The notes under the pieces were generated by a model. It saw only the letters and a program-made list of their open reading frames with translations, did not search any database and was not told the origin of the DNA. Positions 59,712 to 64,000 of a stretch of 64,000 nt of DNA are shown here, piece by piece. Within the stretch, counting starts at the first letter, position 1; the number at the start of each line of letters is the position of its first letter. This DNA comes from Pseudomonas haemolytica (GTDB lineage Bacteria; Pseudomonadota; Gammaproteobacteria; Pseudomonadales; Pseudomonadaceae), in contig NZ_VOIW01000001.1 of the NCBI RefSeq assembly GCF_009659625.1, positions 558,001-622,000 on the forward strand, written 5' to 3'. The position numbers were made by a program, and so were the translations under genes.

Positions 59712-59897
59712 GTGATAAAGATTGATGCGATACACAACATGGTGGCCATGGCCAGGGCCCATCAGGCATTGGAGCGGCGAAACGCGCAAGAGCAAGCGCG
59801 TAGCAATGAGGCGGACAGTTTGCCCGATACCCACCATCGTGGAGCGATGATAACGCCGCCTGATGATGATATAGAGCGCAAGATCACATATCCCTAG
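59712..59897 (+). CDS. Small hypothetical protein under a hrp box
   Basis: 61 residues beginning MIKIDAIHNMVAMARAHQAL: an amphipathic N-terminal helix, a polar middle and an acidic, Pro-containing tail. GTG start at 59712 follows GGGAAG rather closely (2 nt), so the exact start is uncertain. The second perfect hrp box directly upstream makes a type III-associated role (substrate, chaperone or regulator) likely. Not recognised by family. Confidence 0.6.
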   Translation: MIKIDAIHNMVAMARAHQALERRNAQEQARSNEADSLPDTHHRGAMITPPDDDIERKITYP

Positions 59898-59904
59898 TCA
59901 AAAA

Positions 59905-59929
59905 AAACCCACCGAAAGGTGGGTTTTTC
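59905..59929. terminator. Terminator between the hrp-box gene and the OmpA-like gene
   Basis: AAACCCACC-GAAA-GGTGGGTTT with A run before and T run after; probably bidirectional. Confidence 0.93.
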
Positions 59930-59946
59930 TATCCAGCATCAATCAA

Positions 59947-60732
59947 TCAATAAGCAACGGAAGACCGTGGCTTGACCGGCTGGTTGTCGTTGGAGATGGT
60001 CACTTCAACGCGGCGGTTCATGGCACGGCCAGACACGCTGCCGTTATCGGCAACCGGGTATTCCTTGCCGTAGCCCTGGGTCACGATGCGCGAGATATCC
60101 ACGCCCTGTTGAGCCAGCGCACGTTGCACGGAAGCTGCACGACGCTCGGACAGGCTCTGGTTGTACGAGTCTGAACCGGTGCTGTCGGTGTAGCCTTCGA
60201 CGATGACTTTACGGTCCGGGTTATCACGCAGGAACTGAGCCAGCTTGGTGATATTCACCAGGCCGCTGGATTTCAGGTCGGACTTGTTGGTGGCGAACAG
60301 CACGTCACCGAAAGTCACCAGAGTACCGCGATCGGTTTGCTTGGCATTCAAGCTGTTTTGCAGCTGCTTGATCTGCGCATCGCGAGCGTCCAGCAGGGCA
60401 CGGGCACGTTCGTCACCGGCGTTTTTCAGCTTGGCTTCGTTTTCGCGCAGGGCAATGGTGTCCTTGGCGACTACAACACGCTGGTTGGTCAGGTAGGCGA
60501 GTTGGTCGACTTTCTTCTCGTCTTCTTTGTCGCGGTATGCCTTGTCAGCCTTGTCCAGCCATTCGCTGGCATCCTTGGTTTCCAGCGCCGCCAGCTTGGT
60601 GGCTTGCGGGTTGGTTTGCAGAGACGAGAAATTGGTCCGTGCATTTTCCAGGTTCGCGTTCGGCGGGGTGGAGCAGGCCGCCAAGGCAACGCTCATCGCC
60701 AGCAGGGCAGGGATCATCAATTGTTTACGCAT
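59947..60732 (-). CDS. OmpA-family lipoprotein with DUF4398 region
   Basis: 261 residues: lipoprotein signal (MRKQLMIPALLAMSVALAAC, lipobox LAAC), DUF4398-like coiled-coil helices (~25-140), then an OmpA-type peptidoglycan-binding domain (DVLFATNKSDLKSSGLVNIT ... VEGYTDSTGSDSYNQSLSER ... MNRRVEV). It would tie the outer membrane to the cell wall. It is preceded on the same strand by another DUF4398 gene. Confidence 0.92.
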   Translation of the reverse strand: MRKQLMIPALLAMSVALAACSTPPNANLENARTNFSSLQTNPQATKLAALETKDASEWLDKADKAYRDKEDEKKVDQLAYLTNQRVVVAKDTIALRENEAKLKNAGDERARALLDARDAQIKQLQNSLNAKQTDRGTLVTFGDVLFATNKSDLKSSGLVNITKLAQFLRDNPDRKVIVEGYTDSTGSDSYNQSLSERRAASVQRALAQQGVDISRIVTQGYGKEYPVADNGSVSGRAMNRRVEVTISNDNQPVKPRSSVAY

Positions 60733-60788
60733 AGTCGTGTCGTCCTTTCAATTCGATATCAGGTGCGATGCAGTCAAGGTGCTGCGGC

Positions 60789-61214
60789 TTACTTCTGCAT
60801 GATTGCAGCCGGGCGCATGCCTTCCTTACGCAACTCGTCAACAGCCTTCTGGGAATCCTTCACAGCTTGTTCTGCCTTGGCTGCCTGGGATTTGCGCTCA
60901 GCGACGCGAGCGTCCCACTCGGCTTGCTCGGCCAACATACGAGCCTTGTCGTAGTTCTTGTCGTGCATGGCAATTTCGGCTTCTTTGAGCTTGTCCTGGG
61001 CCGACTTCATTTCCACGGCCGCGTACTCAGTACCGCCAGCGCTGACTGCGCTGTTAACAGCCGATTGGGTCACGGCGTACTGCTCGGTTGGAGGGTTGCC
61101 GGCGCAGCCCGCCAAAACGAAGCTGGTGCCGATTGCCAGCGCGGCCAATTTAAGCCCGCGCAGGTGGTTAAACGAGGATTTGGCAGTGCTGGTGTTCATC
61201 GTCTTCAACTCCAT
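60789..61214 (-). CDS. DUF4398 lipoprotein
   Basis: 141 residues with a lipoprotein signal (lipobox VLAGC, ~Cys30) and a helical DUF4398 region rich in Ala/Glu/Lys (DKLKEAEIAMHDKNYDKARM). The ATG at 61214 has AGGAG 7 nt upstream; ATG 61199 is possible. Probably co-transcribed with and working beside the OmpA-like protein. Confidence 0.88.
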   Translation of the reverse strand: MELKTMNTSTAKSSFNHLRGLKLAALAIGTSFVLAGCAGNPPTEQYAVTQSAVNSAVSAGGTEYAAVEMKSAQDKLKEAEIAMHDKNYDKARMLAEQAEWDARVAERKSQAAKAEQAVKDSQKAVDELRKEGMRPAAIMQK

Positions 61215-61498
61215 TGGATAACTCCTGAAAAACATCAAAATCCATCGTGGCGTATCGGTTGCGGGCCCGGCGATAAAGCACATGACGCCAGTTTCAAACG
61301 ACCGTTCCACAAGTGATGGCTTACTGGCTGTGACCGGAGGCTTTTTTCAAAAGTTCAGCAAAGATGGCGATTTGCCTAAAAAAATATCTGACTGAGCGGT
61401 CAGTGTTTAAAAAATGGAACTTTCGCCGCGCCAGAATGTACGCCGAGCCTCTTGGAGGCTCGGTATAACGGGGGGTATATTGGGTTTACGGATGTTTA

Positions 61499-61843
61499 TC
61501 AGTGCTTTTGTTCGTCGGCACTGGCTGACAGGTCATGCAGGTAGCGACGGGACAAAGTGAGAAACCTTGGAGTGGGGCCGACGTCCTCATATAGCGGATC
61601 ACCCTCTTCATCGGTGGCGACCACCTGTTGGCCCTGGACGTAGGGAAAGCTGGCTTCCAGCTCTTCAAGGGCGGCGCCGATCAGTTCGCCGAGCAGTTCT
61701 TCGGTGTGGCGCTTGGGGTACATCTCGGCAATGGCCGCCAGCCGTGCGGCGGATTCCACATCCAGATGAATCGCGTATTCGGTCTTGGTCAGGCGACCTT
61801 TGGCGGTTTCTTCCCAATGCTGGGGCAATTCTCGAATCTTCAT
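61499..61843 (-). CDS. Conserved hypothetical protein (upstream of ppc)
   Basis: 114 residues starting [20 protein letters not shown] at ATG 61843. The first part resembles small Pseudomonas proteins found beside ppc that are sometimes annotated as pilin tip components. It contains a predicted helix-rich centre ([20 protein letters not shown]) and an acidic C-terminus. Function unknown. Confidence 0.75.
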   Translation of the reverse strand: MKIRELPQHWEETAKGRLTKTEYAIHLDVESAARLAAIAEMYPKRHTEELLGELIGAALEELEASFPYVQGQQVVATDEEGDPLYEDVGPTPRFLTLSRRYLHDLSASADEQKH

Positions 61844-62027
61844 GGCAACCTCAATAAGCCCGCGATGGCAGGCGGTGATGAGTGACCGGCCGCCTGCGTG
61901 GAAAACGTGGCGACTCATCCTTGAGACTAGCTGTAAGCAGCAAGGTTTAAAGTGTCTTGTCAGAAACGGGTGTGGGCGGCACTCTGGAACACCTGCGCGT
62001 CCCGGAATTCTGGCTGGAGATTGGCTG

Positions 62028-64000
62028 ATGAGTGATATCGATGCACGCTTGCGTGAGGATGTTCACCTGCTGGGTGAGCTGTTGGGCAACACTATTCGAG
62101 AGCAGTACGGCGATGATTTTCTCGACAAGATCGAGCAGATCCGCAAAGGCGCCAAGGCCGATCGCCACGGCGCCGGCGACGAACTGAGCACCCGACTCAA
62201 CCAATTGCAGGAAGACGAACTCCTGCCCGTGGCCCGGGCCTTCAACCAGTTCCTCAACCTGGCCAATATTGCCGAGCAATATCAGTTGATTCACCGGCGT
62301 GACGAATCGCAACCGGCACCGTTCGAATCCCGGGTCTTGCCGGAATTGCTGGCCCGCCTGCAAAGCGAAGGCCACAGCAATGAATCCCTGGCCCGGCAGT
62401 TGGCGCGGTTGCAAATCGAACTGGTGCTCACTGCCCACCCCACTGAAGTCGCCCGCCGTACCCTGATCCAGAAATACGATGCCATTGCCGCACAACTGGC
62501 CTTGCAGGATCACCGCGACCTCACCACCGCCGAGCGCGAGCAGATCCGCGAGCGCTTGCAACGGCTGATCGCCGAAGCCTGGCACACCGAAGAAATCCGT
62601 CGCATCCGGCCCACACCCGTGGATGAAGCCAAATGGGGCTTTGCGGTCATCGAGCATTCGCTGTGGCACGCCATCCCCAATTACCTGCGCAAGGCTGACC
62701 AGGCCCTGTACGCCGCTACCGGGCTGCGCCTGCCCCTGGAGGCGGCGCCGATTCGCTTTGCTTCGTGGATGGGCGGCGACCGTGACGGCAACCCGAATGT
62801 CACCGCTCCGGTTACCCGCGAAGTGCTGTTGCTGGCGCGCTGGATGGCCGCGGATTTGTATTTGCGCGACATCGATCACCTGGCTTCCGAGTTGTCGATG
62901 CAACAAGCCAGCCCAGCGTTGCAGGCCAAGGTTGGCGACAGCGTCGAGCCCTATCGCGCCTTGCTCAAACAACTGCGTGAACGCCTGCGCGCCACGCGCC
63001 AGTGGGCACACACTTCGTTGACCGCCAACACGCCGGCGCCTGCCGAGGTGTTGCAGGACAACCGCGATCTGCTGGACCCGCTGGAGCTGTGTTACCAGTC
63101 GCTGCACGAATGCGGCATGGGCGTGATTGCCGATGGTCCGCTGCTCGACTGCCTGCGACGAGTGGTGACTTTCGGCCTGTTCCTGGTGCGCCTGGATGTA
63201 CGTCAGGACTCCAGTCGTCATTCGTCGGCCATGACCGAAATCACCGATTACCTCGGTTTGGGCCGTTATGAGGACTGGGACGAAGACGCGCGCATCAGTT
63301 TCCTCACCCAGGAACTGGCCAATCGTCGGCCGCTGCTGCCGGGTTATTTCAAACCGTCGGCGGACACTGCCGAGGTACTCAATACCTGCAAGGAAATCGC
63401 CGCCGCACCGGCTGCCTCGTTGGGTTCCTACGTTATCTCCATGGCGGGCGCCGCGTCGGATGTGCTGGCGGTGCAACTGCTGCTAAAGGAGTCGGGCGTA
63501 CAACGGCCCATGCGTGTGGTGCCGCTGTTCGAGACGCTGGCCGACCTGGATAACGCCGGGCCTGTGATGGAGCGGCTATTGCAGCTGCCGGGCTATCGCG
63601 CACGGTTGCAGGGCCCGCAGGAAGTGATGATCGGCTACTCGGACTCGGCCAAGGACGCTGGCACCACCGCCGCGGCCTGGGCGCAGTACCGGGCGCAGGA
63701 GCGCCTGGTGGATATTTGTCGCGAGCGACAGGTGGAGCTGCTGTTGTTCCACGGTCGTGGCGGTACTGTCGGGCGTGGCGGCGGCCCGGCTCACGCGGCC
63801 ATCCTGTCGCAGCCGCCGGGCTCGGTGGCGGGGCGTTTCCGTACTACGGAACAAGGCGAGATGATCCGCTTCAAGTTCGGCTTGCCGGATATCGCCGAGC
63901 AAAACCTCAATCTCTACCTGGCAGCGGTGCTGGAAGCGACGCTGTTGCCGCCGCCACCACCGGAGCCGGCCTGGCGTCATCTGATGGATGAGTTGGCCGC
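62028..64000 (+). CDS. ppc: Phosphoenolpyruvate carboxylase, N-terminal ~657 residues (3' end outside window)
   Basis: Makes oxaloacetate from PEP and bicarbonate. ATG 62028 ([20 protein letters not shown]). Catalytic His in [16 protein letters not shown], the PEP/Mg site [26 protein letters not shown] and [13 protein letters not shown] are present. The reading frame runs off the window edge. Confidence 0.98.
   Translation, partial: MSDIDARLREDVHLLGELLGNTIREQYGDDFLDKIEQIRKGAKADRHGAGDELSTRLNQLQEDELLPVARAFNQFLNLANIAEQYQLIHRRDESQPAPFESRVLPELLARLQSEGHSNESLARQLARLQIELVLTAHPTEVARRTLIQKYDAIAAQLALQDHRDLTTAEREQIRERLQRLIAEAWHTEEIRRIRPTPVDEAKWGFAVIEHSLWHAIPNYLRKADQALYAATGLRLPLEAAPIRFASWMGGDRDGNPNVTAPVTREVLLLARWMAADLYLRDIDHLASELSMQQASPALQAKVGDSVEPYRALLKQLRERLRATRQWAHTSLTANTPAPAEVLQDNRDLLDPLELCYQSLHECGMGVIADGPLLDCLRRVVTFGLFLVRLDVRQDSSRHSSAMTEITDYLGLGRYEDWDEDARISFLTQELANRRPLLPGYFKPSADTAEVLNTCKEIAAAPAASLGSYVISMAGAASDVLAVQLLLKESGVQRPMRVVPLFETLADLDNAGPVMERLLQLPGYRARLQGPQEVMIGYSDSAKDAGTTAAAWAQYRAQERLVDICRERQVELLLFHGRGGTVGRGGGPAHAAILSQPPGSVAGRFRTTEQGEMIRFKFGLPDIAEQNLNLYLAAVLEATLLPPPPPEPAWRHLMDELA

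Noticed and set aside
61947..63476. 509-codon minus-strand frame opposite ppc
   Set aside because: Antisense shadow of phosphoenolpyruvate carboxylase, no RBS or domain.

Overview
The window is chromosomal DNA of a Pseudomonas from the P. fluorescens group (no sequence search was possible). The evidence is gene order (mutS / tailocin / cinA-recA-recX, erdR-dgkA, finR/fpr, the wspABCDEFR operon, prfB-lysS, ppc), high-GC coding style, and REP/REPIN repeats of the GTGGGAGGGGGCTTGC type known from P. fluorescens SBW25.

Region 1 (1-7.7 kb): the 5' part of mutS (minus strand, cut by the window edge), followed by a ~6.2 kb island. The island is bounded by perfect 173-bp direct repeats (1305-1477 and 7522-7694) that duplicate the mutS start and upstream region. 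It carries a DUF3077 gene with a long leader, a truncated phage Dam methylase, an unannotated 26-codon hydrophobic peptide gene resembling TisB/DinQ-type toxins, an SRAP (HMCES/YedK) gene divergent from umuDC across one perfect LexA box, and a STAS-HATPase / STAS-like (DUF4325) gene pair. No integrase is present.

Region 2 (7.7-22.1 kb): a complete contractile (R-type, Mu/P2-like) tailocin. It has a self-cleaving CI/PrtR-type repressor, a set of WATGC-N6-GCATW operators, a long untranslated leader ending in a terminator, holin, baseplate genes (V, W, J, I), fibre genes, sheath, tube, gpE with a -1 frameshift to gpE', tape measure, U, X, D, and two cell-wall hydrolases. Capsid, terminase and integrase genes are absent, so this is a bacteriocin-like particle and not a prophage. 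It ends at cinA, then recA (own LexA box) and recX. DNA damage would therefore connect recA, the umuDC/SRAP island and tailocin release.

Region 3 (24-41 kb): ordinary core genes. These are a LOG-family protein, a secreted QS-virulence-factor-like protein, a DTW tRNA modifier, erdR, dgkA, finR divergent from fpr, a REPIN, trmO, a DUF1456 gene, an RsuA-like protein that appears to lack its catalytic Asp, a GNAT gene, rimO, kup, an OYE-type reductase, opgD and a YebE-like gene.

Region 4 (41-52 kb): the complete Wsp surface-sensing operon that controls c-di-GMP through the diguanylate cyclase WspR, then an S-type pyocin with an HNH DNase domain and its immunity gene.

Region 5 (52-64 kb): prfB (with its +1 frameshift), lysS, a TetR / lipoprotein / DUF1704 operon, an alpha/beta hydrolase, and two small genes each preceded by a perfect HrpL-type hrp box. 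The first of these encodes a Gly/Gln-rich, Cys-free harpin-like protein. The window closes with an OmpA-like and a DUF4398 lipoprotein gene, a conserved small protein and the 5' two-thirds of ppc.

Most notable: the two hrp-box genes (59.1-59.9 kb), the repeat-bounded SOS island with its candidate peptide toxin and STAS/HATPase pair, the tailocin operator system, and a terminator-like hairpin inside the tailocin endolysin gene.
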